Source of the DNA: DATDAH01 sp036525535
GTDB lineage: Bacteria; Actinomycetota; Acidimicrobiia; Acidimicrobiales; DATDAH01
Reading direction: 5' to 3'
Length of the DNA stretch: 26,964 nucleotides
Assembly (NCBI GenBank): GCA_036525535.1
Contig: DATDAH010000097.1
Span: forward strand, 1-26,964
The notes beneath the pieces are model-generated. The model was not told the origin of the DNA. It made no database searches and saw nothing but the letters and a program-made list of their open reading frames with translations. Below, one piece after another: positions 7,564 through 14,448 of the stretch. Made by a program: the position numbers and the translations under genes. Numbering within the stretch: the stretch's first letter is position 1; each line of letters opens with the position of its first letter.

Positions 7564-8618
7564 GCCACCGTCCGCTCGTGGACGAGCTCGACGATGCGGG
7601 TCAGCACGGTCGGATCGGTCTCCGGGAGCACGCCGTGGCCCAGGTTGAAGATGTGGCCCGGGCGGCCGGCGATGCGCTCGAGGACCCCGACCACCTCCCC
7701 CTCGACCGCGGGCCAGGGGGCGAGGCAGGCGGCGGGGTCGAGGTTGCCCTGGACGCCCTTGTCGAAGCCGATGCGCTCCCAACCGGCGTCGATCGGGACC
7801 CTCCAGTCGACGCCGACCACGTCGGCCCCGGCGTCGGCGAACAGGCCGAGCAACTCGCCCGTGCCCACGCCGAAGTGGACCCGCGGCACGCCGAGGTCGG
7901 CCAAGCCGGCGAACACCTTCCGGCTGGCGGGCAGGACGTGGGCCTCGTACTGCTGGGGCGTGAGGGCCCCGGCCCACGAGTCGAACAGCTGGACCGCGGA
8001 GGCCCCGGCCGCGACTTGGGCCCGCAGGAACCCAAGGGCCAGGTCGGCCAGCCGGTCGATGAGCGCAGCCCACAGCTCGGGCTCGCCCAGCATCATCGCC
8101 TTCGTCTTCTCGTACGTCCGGGAGGGGCGGCCCTCGATCAGGTAGGAGGCGACGGTGAACGGGGCCCCGGCGAAGCCGATCAGCGGCACCTTCAGCTCAT
8201 CCACCAGGTTGCGCACGGTCTCGAGGACGTAGGGGAGGTCCGCCTCGGGCTCCAGCGGACGCAGGCGGTCGAGGTCGGCGGCGCCGGCGAACGGGTCCTC
8301 GACGACCGGACCGGTGCCGGGGACGACGTCGACGCCGAAGCCCACCGCCTGGATAGGCACGACGATGTCGGAGAAGAGGACGGCGGCATCGACCCCGTGG
8401 CGGCGCACCGGCTGCAGCGTGATCTCGGTGGCCAGGTCCGGCGTGTGGATGGCGTCGAGGATGCTCCCGGTGCCCCGCAGCTCCCGGTATTCGGGCAGCG
8501 AACGCCCGGCCTGACGCATGAACCACACCGGGGTGTGGGGCACGGGCTCCCGCCGGCAGGCACGGAGGAAGGGGCTGTCCTGCAGGTCCGGCACCGCAGG
8601 CACCGTATTGGGCGACAC
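7560..8618 (-). CDS. hemE: Uroporphyrinogen decarboxylase
   Basis: Up to 352 residues. The enzyme decarboxylates the four acetate side chains of uroporphyrinogen III to give coproporphyrinogen III in the cytoplasm. The substrate-binding signature WFMRQAGRSLPEY (32-44) is present with R35 and R39. The catalytic Asp is D84 in LFSDI, and GFAGAPFT follows. The longest start, GTG at 8618, lies only 7 bases from the start of a divergent gene. The GTG codon at 8594 (residue 9) is a good alternative: TACGGT (8607-8602) sits exactly 7 bases upstream, and the resulting N-terminus (MPDLQDSPFLRA) resembles other HemE proteins. It is the first gene of hemE-hemH. The product feeds HemY, encoded 4.6 kb away on the same strand. 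Confidence 0.94.
   Translation of the reverse strand: MSPNTVPAVPDLQDSPFLRACRREPVPHTPVWFMRQAGRSLPEYRELRGTGSILDAIHTPDLATEITLQPVRRHGVDAAVLFSDIVVPIQAVGFGVDVVPGTGPVVEDPFAGAADLDRLRPLEPEADLPYVLETVRNLVDELKVPLIGFAGAPFTVASYLIEGRPSRTYEKTKAMMLGEPELWAALIDRLADLALGFLRAQVAAGASAVQLFDSWAGALTPQQYEAHVLPASRKVFAGLADLGVPRVHFGVGTGELLGLFADAGADVVGVDWRVPIDAGWERIGFDKGVQGNLDPAACLAPWPAVEGEVVGVLERIAGRPGHIFNLGHGVLPETDPTVLTRIVELVHERTVA
8592..8607 (-). promoter_or_regulatory. Candidate leaderless promoter -10 of hemE
   Basis: TACGGT (8607-8602, minus strand) is followed by 7 bases and GTG (8594-8592), in frame with hemE at codon 9. The same hexamer precedes the PhyH gene at the same kind of distance. No convincing -35 is visible. 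Confidence 0.35.
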
Positions 8619-8625
8619 TGCGGGG

Positions 8626-8889
8626 ATGCGCCGTTCGATCGACGACTATCCCGCCACCGACGCCGACCTGCCGCCGGACGCGGAGGACTACGACATCACC
8701 AAGGTGTCGTGGGCGGTGGCCATCAGCGACGACTACGAGGACGCCGAGCCCCGTGTGGTCCTCACCGTCGAGGAGGTCGGGTCGGCGGGGGCCGGGCTGG
8801 TCGCCCACCTGAGCCCGACGGTCGCTCGTCGCTTGCGCCTGGCCCTGCGTGACGCCCTGCGGGAGGTCGGCGAGGACGACGGCGCCTGA
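8626..8889 (+). CDS. Small acidic protein of unknown function
   Basis: An 87-residue protein that I do not recognise. The first 30 residues are strongly acidic (many Asp and Glu) and contain DYDITKVSWAVA. A possible beta segment (RVVLTVEEV) follows, then an amphipathic helix with LSPTVARRLRLALRDALREV. Such a layout suits a small cytoplasmic two-part fold, but no family motif is visible. The ATG at 8626 lies 7 bases from the longest hemE start on the other strand, so the two genes share a very short divergent region. GACACT lies 6 bases upstream as a weak -10. It ends 18 bases before the end of the convergent patatin gene. Codon use matches its neighbours, so it is probably a real gene. Confidence 0.65.
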   Translation: MRRSIDDYPATDADLPPDAEDYDITKVSWAVAISDDYEDAEPRVVLTVEEVGSAGAGLVAHLSPTVARRLRLALRDALREVGEDDGA

Positions 8890-8907
8890 GCCGCGCCTCG
8901 GGTGCGC

Positions 8908-9801
8908 TCAGAGCGCGCCGCGGCCCTGGCGGCGAGCGGCCTCGGCCACGGCCTGCTCGGCCCCTGGGGCCATGGCGTCGGAGCCCATGGCCGCCAGGGT
9001 CTCGGCGTCGGGGCTGATGACGACGACCTCGGCCACCGTCGGGCGGACGACCGCGATCTCTCGGGTCAGGAGGCGGGTGTGGTACGCCCGAGCGGGCTGG
9101 CGCCAGTCGTTCGAGCCCGCCATAGGGGCGGACACGATCACCCGGTCGAAGCCCAGCCCGGCCACGAGGTCGACGTTGGTGGGGGAGTGCACACCGCCGT
9201 CGACGTGTTCGGCGCCGTCGACGATGACCGGGGCGAGCATTCCCGGCACCGCCGACGAGGCGGCCACTGCCTGGCCCACGGTGGCGTCGGACGGGTCCCG
9301 CCCGAAGACTCGCAACCGGCCGTCGGCCACCCGAACCGAACAGATCCAGAGGGGCTGATCGGGCCACGGCGCCCCTGCATAGAGCCCGTCGATCCTCGCC
9401 GCCATGCGCAGGGTGTCCATGCGCCCGCGGGGCAGCAGGCCGGCGAGCAGCAGGCCGGGGCGAGGCAGGCCCCGGCGCAGGAAGGCCCGGCTCCCGAGTC
9501 CGGCGTCCAGCGGCCAGCGGTTGGTCGGTCGCGCCGGATCGGTGAAGTCCAGGCGGGGCGGCAGGTCGCGGCGACGGGCCTCGGTGGCCGCCGACACGAC
9601 CCCTCCGGTCTGGTCGGCCCAGTGGTCGGCCACGGGGATGCCCGCCCGCAGCGTCGATCCCGTCGACGATCCGGCGGACGTCCCCACGACGAGGTCGGCG
9701 TCGGCGGCGTCCCACCCGGCGTCGAGCAGGCCTTGCAGGACGCCGGCGTGGAAGGCCCCGCCGGTCAGACCACCGGCCCCGAGCACGAGCACGGTGCTCA
9801 C
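8908..9801 (-). CDS. Patatin-like phospholipase family protein
   Basis: A 297-residue serine hydrolase of the patatin family. The glycine-rich oxyanion motif is GAGGLTGGAFHAG (8-20). The nucleophile elbow is GTSAG with S42, and the acid of the Ser-Asp dyad is D201 in HVDGGV, so all catalytic elements are present. Members act as lipid acyl hydrolases; the substrate is unknown. No signal peptide is seen, so it is cytoplasmic or membrane-associated. The GTG start at 9801 has GGGAG six bases upstream. It is one of the few genes here with a plain Shine-Dalgarno sequence. It is divergent from helD across 92 bases. Confidence 0.88.
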   Translation of the reverse strand: MSTVLVLGAGGLTGGAFHAGVLQGLLDAGWDAADADLVVGTSAGSSTGSTLRAGIPVADHWADQTGGVVSAATEARRRDLPPRLDFTDPARPTNRWPLDAGLGSRAFLRRGLPRPGLLLAGLLPRGRMDTLRMAARIDGLYAGAPWPDQPLWICSVRVADGRLRVFGRDPSDATVGQAVAASSAVPGMLAPVIVDGAEHVDGGVHSPTNVDLVAGLGFDRVIVSAPMAGSNDWRQPARAYHTRLLTREIAVVRPTVAEVVVISPDAETLAAMGSDAMAPGAEQAVAEAARRQGRGAL

Positions 9802-9875
9802 GAGCGGCTCCCGGGGGACTGGGGGCGGGTTTTCACGCTCGGATCGTGGCAGATACTGCGACCCGGCGGGGCCGG

Positions 9876-9881
9876 TAGGAT
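9876..9881 (+). promoter_or_regulatory. Candidate -10 of helD
   Basis: TAGGAT lies 12 bases before the helD ATG. If transcription starts about 7 bases after the hexamer, the 5' leader is only about five bases long. No Shine-Dalgarno sequence fits in it. A -35 is not obvious. Confidence 0.35.
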
Positions 9882-9893
9882 TGCCGGTTCCCT

Positions 9894-11978
9894 ATGGGCA
9901 GCGATCCCGACCTGGAAGCCGAGCAGGCACACCTCGACAAGGCCTACGAGGCCCTCGAGGCGAGCCGCCGTTCCGCGTCGCGCCTGGCCGGCATGGTCGA
10001 GGTCGGGCGGGGGGGCACGAACCAGGCCCGTTTCGAGCGGGAGGTCATCCACGACAGCATCGTGAGCCGTCTCACACAGCTGTCGATCGGGGACGCCTCT
10101 CTGGTCTTCGGTCGCATCGACCGCGCGGAGGCCGTCGGCGGGGAGCGCTACCACATCGGTCGCATCGCCGTGTCCGACGAGGACTACAACCCGCTGGTCA
10201 TCGACTGGCGGGCCCCGGTGGCCGAGCCCTTCTACCGGGCCACCGGTCGTGAGCCCATGGGCCTCTACCGGCGGCGCCACTTCGCCACCCGGGGCAAGCG
10301 CCTGCTGGCCATGGAGGACGAGGTCTTCGACGGCGAAGCCCTCCTGGCTGAAGGCGCCGGGTCCGACCTGGTCGGCAAGGCCGCCTTGCTGGCCTCTTTG
10401 GAGGAGGCCCGCACCGGGAAGCTGGGCGACATCGTGGCCACCATCCAGGCCGAGCAGGACGCCATCATCCGCTCCGAGCTGCCCGGTGTCCTGGTGGTCC
10501 AGGGCGGACCGGGCACGGGCAAGACCGTGGTCGCCCTGCATCGCGCGGCCTACCTGCTCTACACGCACCGCTTTCCGCTCGAGGGTCAAGGGGTGCTGGT
10601 CGTCGGCCCCAACCGCCTCTTCCTGGGCTACATCGAGCACGTCCTGCCCTCCCTGGGCGAGGTCGGCGTCGAGCTGGCGGTGACCGCCGACCTGGTCGCC
10701 GGCGTTCCCGCCGCCGGGCGTGAGGCGCCTGAAATCGCCCGCGTGAAGGGCGATGCCCGTATGGGCACCGTCCTCTCTCGGGCCATCGACGACCGCGAGC
10801 GGCCCCTGCGGTGGGATCTGGTCGTCCCGTACGGCCGTAGCCGGCTGCGGCTGACCCGCCAGCAGTCCCGGAGCATCGTGGGCAACGCCCGTCGCCGGTT
10901 CCGGGGCCACAACGCGGGCCGCCGGTACGTGGAGCAGCAGGTCTTCGCCGCGCTGGCCGCCAGCACCAGCCGGGAGCTGGAGCCGGCGGAGGTCCGGTCG
11001 GCGCTGCGCTGGACCCGGGAGGTTCGTGAGGCCCTCGAGTGGATGTGGCCCCGCCTCACGCCCGAGCACCTGCTCCACGACCTGTTCGGCTCGAAGGCCC
11101 TGCTCCGGCACGCCGCTCGGGACACGTTCGGCGCGCTCGCGGCCGATTCGTTGTACCGGCCCCGGTCGGACCACGTCTCGGAGGTGGTGTGGACCGTCGA
11201 CGACATCCCCCTGTTGGACGAGGCCCACGCGTACCTCGGACCGGTGCGAGGCCGCGAGGCGATCCGGACCTTCGGCCACATCGTCGTGGACGAGGCCCAG
11301 GACCGCTCGCCCATGGAGTTGCGGATGCTGGCTCGACGCTCCTTGTCCGGGTCGATGACCATCGTCGGCGACATCGGCCAGGCCACCGGACCGTGGGGAG
11401 CTGAGAGCTGGGAGGACGTCCTGGCCCACCTCCCCAGCCGTCGCGATCCCCGCCACATCGAGCTGACCGTCGGCTACCGCATCCCGGCGTCCATCATGGG
11501 CCCGGCGGTGGCCGTGCTCGAGGTCAGCGCCCCGTGGCTGACCCCACCGATCGCCGTGCGCCCCGGTGAGGACCCGCCCGAGTTCGTCCGGGTACCGGAG
11601 CCGTCCGGCCTGCGCGCCGAAGTCGTGGCCGCGGCCGTCCGGGCCAGGGACCACGTCGAGCCCGGCAACGTGGCCGTCATCGTCCCCCGTTCGCTCGTCG
11701 AGGACGTGGCCGCCGGCTTCGAGGCCGCCGGGGTCGAGTACGGCCGCGCCACCCGCCGTGGCCTGGACCGCCGCATAACGCTCGTCCCGGTAGACCTGGC
11801 CAAGGGCCTGGAGCTCGACGCCGCCGTGGTGGTCGAGCCCGCCGCCATCGTCGCCGAGGAGTCCGCCGGCCTGCGGTCGCTCTACGTCGCGCTCACCCGG
11901 GCCACGCGCCGCCTCGCCGTCATCCACGCCCGCCCGCTTCCCGACCCCATGCGGGAGCCCGCCACCGCCGCCGCCTGA
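9894..11978 (+). CDS. helD: HelD-like RNA polymerase recycling ATPase
   Basis: A 694-residue UvrD/Rep-like superfamily 1 ATPase. The HelD signature AEQDAIIR (186-193) is followed by Walker A GGPGTGKT (204-211). The N-terminal 60 residues can form the helical hairpin that enters the RNA polymerase secondary channel. Motif II is VDEAQD (465-470). VDLAKGLELD (633-642) and LYVALTRATRRL (663-674) provide motifs V and VI. Length and layout resemble actinobacterial class II HelD, which releases stalled RNA polymerase from DNA and in some species protects it from rifampicin. A true DNA-helicase role is less likely. The region between motifs Ia and II (about 250-460) is the expected polymerase-contacting insert, but I cannot align it here. 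It starts at ATG 9894 with almost no leader. Confidence 0.85.
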   Translation: MGSDPDLEAEQAHLDKAYEALEASRRSASRLAGMVEVGRGGTNQARFEREVIHDSIVSRLTQLSIGDASLVFGRIDRAEAVGGERYHIGRIAVSDEDYNPLVIDWRAPVAEPFYRATGREPMGLYRRRHFATRGKRLLAMEDEVFDGEALLAEGAGSDLVGKAALLASLEEARTGKLGDIVATIQAEQDAIIRSELPGVLVVQGGPGTGKTVVALHRAAYLLYTHRFPLEGQGVLVVGPNRLFLGYIEHVLPSLGEVGVELAVTADLVAGVPAAGREAPEIARVKGDARMGTVLSRAIDDRERPLRWDLVVPYGRSRLRLTRQQSRSIVGNARRRFRGHNAGRRYVEQQVFAALAASTSRELEPAEVRSALRWTREVREALEWMWPRLTPEHLLHDLFGSKALLRHAARDTFGALAADSLYRPRSDHVSEVVWTVDDIPLLDEAHAYLGPVRGREAIRTFGHIVVDEAQDRSPMELRMLARRSLSGSMTIVGDIGQATGPWGAESWEDVLAHLPSRRDPRHIELTVGYRIPASIMGPAVAVLEVSAPWLTPPIAVRPGEDPPEFVRVPEPSGLRAEVVAAAVRARDHVEPGNVAVIVPRSLVEDVAAGFEAAGVEYGRATRRGLDRRITLVPVDLAKGLELDAAVVVEPAAIVAEESAGLRSLYVALTRATRRLAVIHARPLPDPMREPATAAA

Positions 11979-12022
11979 GGCGAGGGAAAGGGCGTTGCTC
12001 CTATCGGTTGGGGACCCACCGG

Positions 12023-12035
12023 TACCCTCCGCGCC
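12023..12035 (+). promoter_or_regulatory. Candidate leaderless promoter upstream of the FAD oxidoreductase
   Basis: TACCCT (12023-12028) and 7 further bases precede a GTG (12036) that opens a 30-codon ORF. The hexamer-to-start spacing is the same as at the VOC gene. Confidence 0.35.
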
Positions 12036-12128
12036 GTGCTCCGCCCCGCAGACCCGTTCTGGAACCTGAATCTCGCGGCCCGGCGCGACATTCAGGGGCC
12101 AGAGCGGGGGGTCGGCCCGCGTCCGTGA
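12036..12128 (+). CDS. Candidate 30-residue upstream ORF coupled to the FAD gene
   Basis: GTG at 12036 opens 30 codons beginning MLRPADPFWNLNLAA and ending at TGA (12126-12128). That stop overlaps the GTG start of the next gene by four bases (GTGA), the usual arrangement of translationally coupled pairs. TACCCT sits 7 bases before its start. The peptide is too short to recognise. It may be a translated leader that delivers ribosomes to the oxidoreductase gene, the remnant of a lost gene, or a chance ORF in GC-rich DNA. Confidence 0.35.
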   Translation: MLRPADPFWNLNLAARRDIQGPERGVGPRP

Positions 12129-13441
12129 GCGCGGACGTTGTGGTGATCGGGGCGGGACCGGCCGGGCTGATGGCGGCCTGGCGGCTGGCCCGGGCCGGTC
12201 GGTCGGTCGTCGTCCATGAGGCCGCGTCCCGGGTCGGGGGGATGGCCGGCAGCATCGAGGTCGACGGGGTCCGGGTCGACATCGGCAGCCACCGCCTGCA
12301 CCCCTCGACGGCGCCGGACCTGCTGGCCGAGGTGCAGGGTCTGCTGGGCGAGGACCTCCAGGTCCGGCCTCGCAACGGTCGGATCCGGATGGCCGGACGC
12401 TGGTTGCGGTTCCCCCTCCGGGCCCAGGAACTGGTCACCCGCCTGCCGCCCCAGATGGCTGCCGGCGCGGCCCGGGATGCGCTGACCGCCCCGTTCCGCC
12501 GACCCCATCAGGACACCTTCGCCGAGGTCGTGCGGGCCGGCCTGGGCCCCACCATGGCCGACGCCTTCTACGCCCCCTATGTCGAGAAGCTGTGGGGTGT
12601 GCCACCGGACCAGCTGAGCGGCGAGCTGGCCCGCCGCCGGGTCAGCGCGGACGGCCCCGTGGCCATCGCCAAGCGCCTGATCAGGGCCCGGTCCGGCGGG
12701 GCCACCTTCCTCTACCCCCGGCGGGGCTTCGGTCAGATCAGCGAGGCCCTGGCTGACGCCGCCGTCGCCGCGGGGGCGGACATCCGCCTGTCGTCACCGG
12801 TCGAGGACCTCGAAGGCCTGGACGCCGGCCTGGTCTTCAGCACGCTGCCGATCACGGCCCTCGCGGCCATGGCGGGTGGTCCGACGAGCAGCCTCACGCA
12901 TCGGGGGATGGCGCTGGTCTATCTGACCCTGGAGCGGCGGCCGTATACGCCGTTCGACGCTCACTACTTCCCCGAGCCCGATGTGGTCTTCAGTCGGCTG
13001 TCGGAGCCGGCCAACTACCGGGACTCGGTCGACGACCCCCCGACCCGGACGGTCCTCTGTGCTGAGGTGCCGTGCAACGCGGACGATGCCACCTGGTCGG
13101 CGTCGGACACGGACCTGGGGCTGCAGGTGGCCGAAGGCCTGGCTCGGGTCGGCCTGCCTGTCGCCCGCCCGCACGAGGTCCACGTCGAGCGCCGGGCCGC
13201 GGTCTACCCGCTCTACCGCGTCGGCTTCGAGCAGGAGCTGGCCGCGGTCTTGGACTGGGCCCATGAGCTGTACCGGGTGGTGGTCTTCGGCCGCCAGGGC
13301 CTCTTCGTGCCTGACAACACCCACCACGCGTTGGCCATGGGCGCCGCGGCCGCCTCTGCCGTCGGTGACGACGGGTCCTTCGACCGTGGGCAATGGAACG
13401 AGGCGCTCGCCTCCTTCAGGGGCCATGTCGTGGAGGACTAG
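12125..13441 (+). CDS. FAD-dependent oxidoreductase, HemY-like / amine oxidase superfamily
   Basis: A 438-residue flavoprotein. It starts directly with the Rossmann motif VVVIGAGPAGLMAAW (5-19) and the FAD contact RVGGMAG (36-42). A central EKLWGVPPDQL and the segment YPRRGFGQI resemble HemY-like proteins and UDP-galactopyranose mutase-like proteins found in envelope polysaccharide loci. It is probably not the haem enzyme, because hemY is elsewhere in the window. The substrate is unknown. GTG at 12125 is preferred over an ATG at 12008, since the upstream 39 residues are Arg/Pro-rich and lack family features, and the flavin motif begins at residue 5. The protein ends 44 bases before efeO and could be read through into it. 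Confidence 0.82.
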   Translation: MSADVVVIGAGPAGLMAAWRLARAGRSVVVHEAASRVGGMAGSIEVDGVRVDIGSHRLHPSTAPDLLAEVQGLLGEDLQVRPRNGRIRMAGRWLRFPLRAQELVTRLPPQMAAGAARDALTAPFRRPHQDTFAEVVRAGLGPTMADAFYAPYVEKLWGVPPDQLSGELARRRVSADGPVAIAKRLIRARSGGATFLYPRRGFGQISEALADAAVAAGADIRLSSPVEDLEGLDAGLVFSTLPITALAAMAGGPTSSLTHRGMALVYLTLERRPYTPFDAHYFPEPDVVFSRLSEPANYRDSVDDPPTRTVLCAEVPCNADDATWSASDTDLGLQVAEGLARVGLPVARPHEVHVERRAAVYPLYRVGFEQELAAVLDWAHELYRVVVFGRQGLFVPDNTHHALAMGAAAASAVGDDGSFDRGQWNEALASFRGHVVED

Positions 13442-13447
13442 GGCGAG

Positions 13448-13477
13448 TTGTGCATTTCTATTAGGTCGGCTTAACAT
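13448..13477 (+). promoter_or_regulatory. efeO promoter
   Basis: TTGTGC (13448-13453), an 18-base spacer and TAACAT (13472-13477) form a good sigma-70-type promoter. The ATG of efeO begins 8 bases after the -10, so the mRNA would be leaderless or nearly so. No Shine-Dalgarno sequence is present. This is the best formed promoter in the window. Confidence 0.6.
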
Positions 13478-13479
13478 CG
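13461..13479 (+). promoter_or_regulatory. DtxR/IdeR-box-like operator overlapping the efeO -10
   Basis: TTAGGTCGGCTTAACATCG matches the known DtxR/IdeR consensus TTAGGTTAGSCTAACCTAA at 12 of 19 positions, with the left half-site TTAGGT perfect. It covers the spacer and -10, the classical position for iron-dependent repression. A DtxR-family gene lies 9 kb downstream. The match is partial, so binding is inference. Confidence 0.45.
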
Positions 13480-13485
13480 GCCGTC

Positions 13486-14448
13486 ATGCGCAAGTCGATC
13501 ATCACCGTCCTGGCCCTGATCTTCGTGTTCGGCGGCGCCCTCGCCGCCTGCGGGGACGACGACGGGGCGGCCGTTCGGGACTGTGACGAGGGCTCGGCAT
13601 CGGGCGGTTCGGCGTCCGCGGGCTCGGCCTCCGGCGGTGGTTCCGGTTCCGGCGCCGACTGCAGCTCGTCGGCGCCGGTCGACACGTCGCTCACCGTCGA
13701 CAACGCCCTCGTGGACGAGGCCCTGGTCCAGTACAAGGCCTACGTGCTCGATCAGATCGAGACCACCATCGCCGCCACCACCGAGTTCACCGATGCCGTG
13801 CGGGCCGGTGACCTGGAGGCGGCCAAGGAGCTCTACGCCCCCTCCCGCCAGGGTTGGGAGGCCATCGAGCCCGTGGCCGGCCTCGTCGAGGAGATCGACG
13901 GCGCCGTCGACGCCCGGGTCGACGACTTCGAGGGCGAGGACGACCCGGCGTTCACCGGCTGGCACCGCATCGAGTACATCCTCTGGGAGCTCGGCACCAC
14001 CGACGGTGCCGCCGAGTTCGCCGACGGCCTCGACGAGAACCTGCAGGTGCTCCAGGACGAGGTCGAGGCCATGGACGAGATCCCGCCCGCGGCCCTGGTC
14101 GTCGGCGCCTCCGAGCTGATCGAGGAGGTCTCGACCGGCAAGATCACCGGTGAGGAGGACCGCTACTCCCACACCGACCTCTGGGACTTCGCCGCCAACG
14201 TCGAGGGCTCCGAGTACGGCGTCGAGCTGCTCGCCCCGGCCCTGGAGGAGGCGGATCCCGACCTGCTGGCCGACATCCGAGCCAACTTCGAGGAGTTGGA
14301 CGCCCAGCTGGCCGAGTACGAGGACGGCGAGGGTGGCTACGTGTCGTACGAGGAGCTCACGGAGGAGGACAAGACGGCGATGACCGCCACGCTGGCCGAG
14401 CTGTCCGAGAACCTGTCGCTGATGGCCGGGGCGCTCGGCCTGCAATGA
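13486..14448 (+). CDS. efeO: EfeO/EfeM-type periplasmic iron-binding lipoprotein (imelysin-like)
   Basis: A 320-residue lipoprotein. The signal peptide ends in the lipobox LAAC with C22 lipidated. A Gly/Ser-rich linker (about 30-65) with two more cysteines (C33, C59) precedes the M75/imelysin domain (about 70-318). The domain's metal-site motif HxxE is GWHRIE (H160, E163). The protein captures ferrous or ferric iron at the cell surface for the Efe system. It lacks the N-terminal cupredoxin domain of E. coli EfeO, so it is the shorter EfeM-like form. efeB follows with an ATGA overlap. No efeU permease gene is adjacent. Transcription probably starts at the ATG under a DtxR-like box. Confidence 0.88.
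   Translation: MRKSIITVLALIFVFGGALAACGDDDGAAVRDCDEGSASGGSASAGSASGGGSGSGADCSSSAPVDTSLTVDNALVDEALVQYKAYVLDQIETTIAATTEFTDAVRAGDLEAAKELYAPSRQGWEAIEPVAGLVEEIDGAVDARVDDFEGEDDPAFTGWHRIEYILWELGTTDGAAEFADGLDENLQVLQDEVEAMDEIPPAALVVGASELIEEVSTGKITGEEDRYSHTDLWDFAANVEGSEYGVELLAPALEEADPDLLADIRANFEELDAQLAEYEDGEGGYVSYEELTEEDKTAMTATLAELSENLSLMAGALGLQ

Noticed and set aside
9798..11927. 709-codon open frame on the minus strand opposite helD
   Set aside because: Composition is biased to Gly, Asp, Arg and Gln without motifs; helD on the plus strand has all ATPase motifs.
12008..12124. 39-codon N-terminal extension of the FAD oxidoreductase
   Set aside because: Arg/Pro-rich and unlike the family; the dinucleotide-binding motif begins just after the GTG at 12125, and the overlapping 30-codon frame supports that start.
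13582..13680. GGC/TCG-rich tract in efeO as a possible repeat array
   Set aside because: It encodes an irregular Ser/Gly/Ala linker within an intact frame, not a true tandem repeat or CRISPR.
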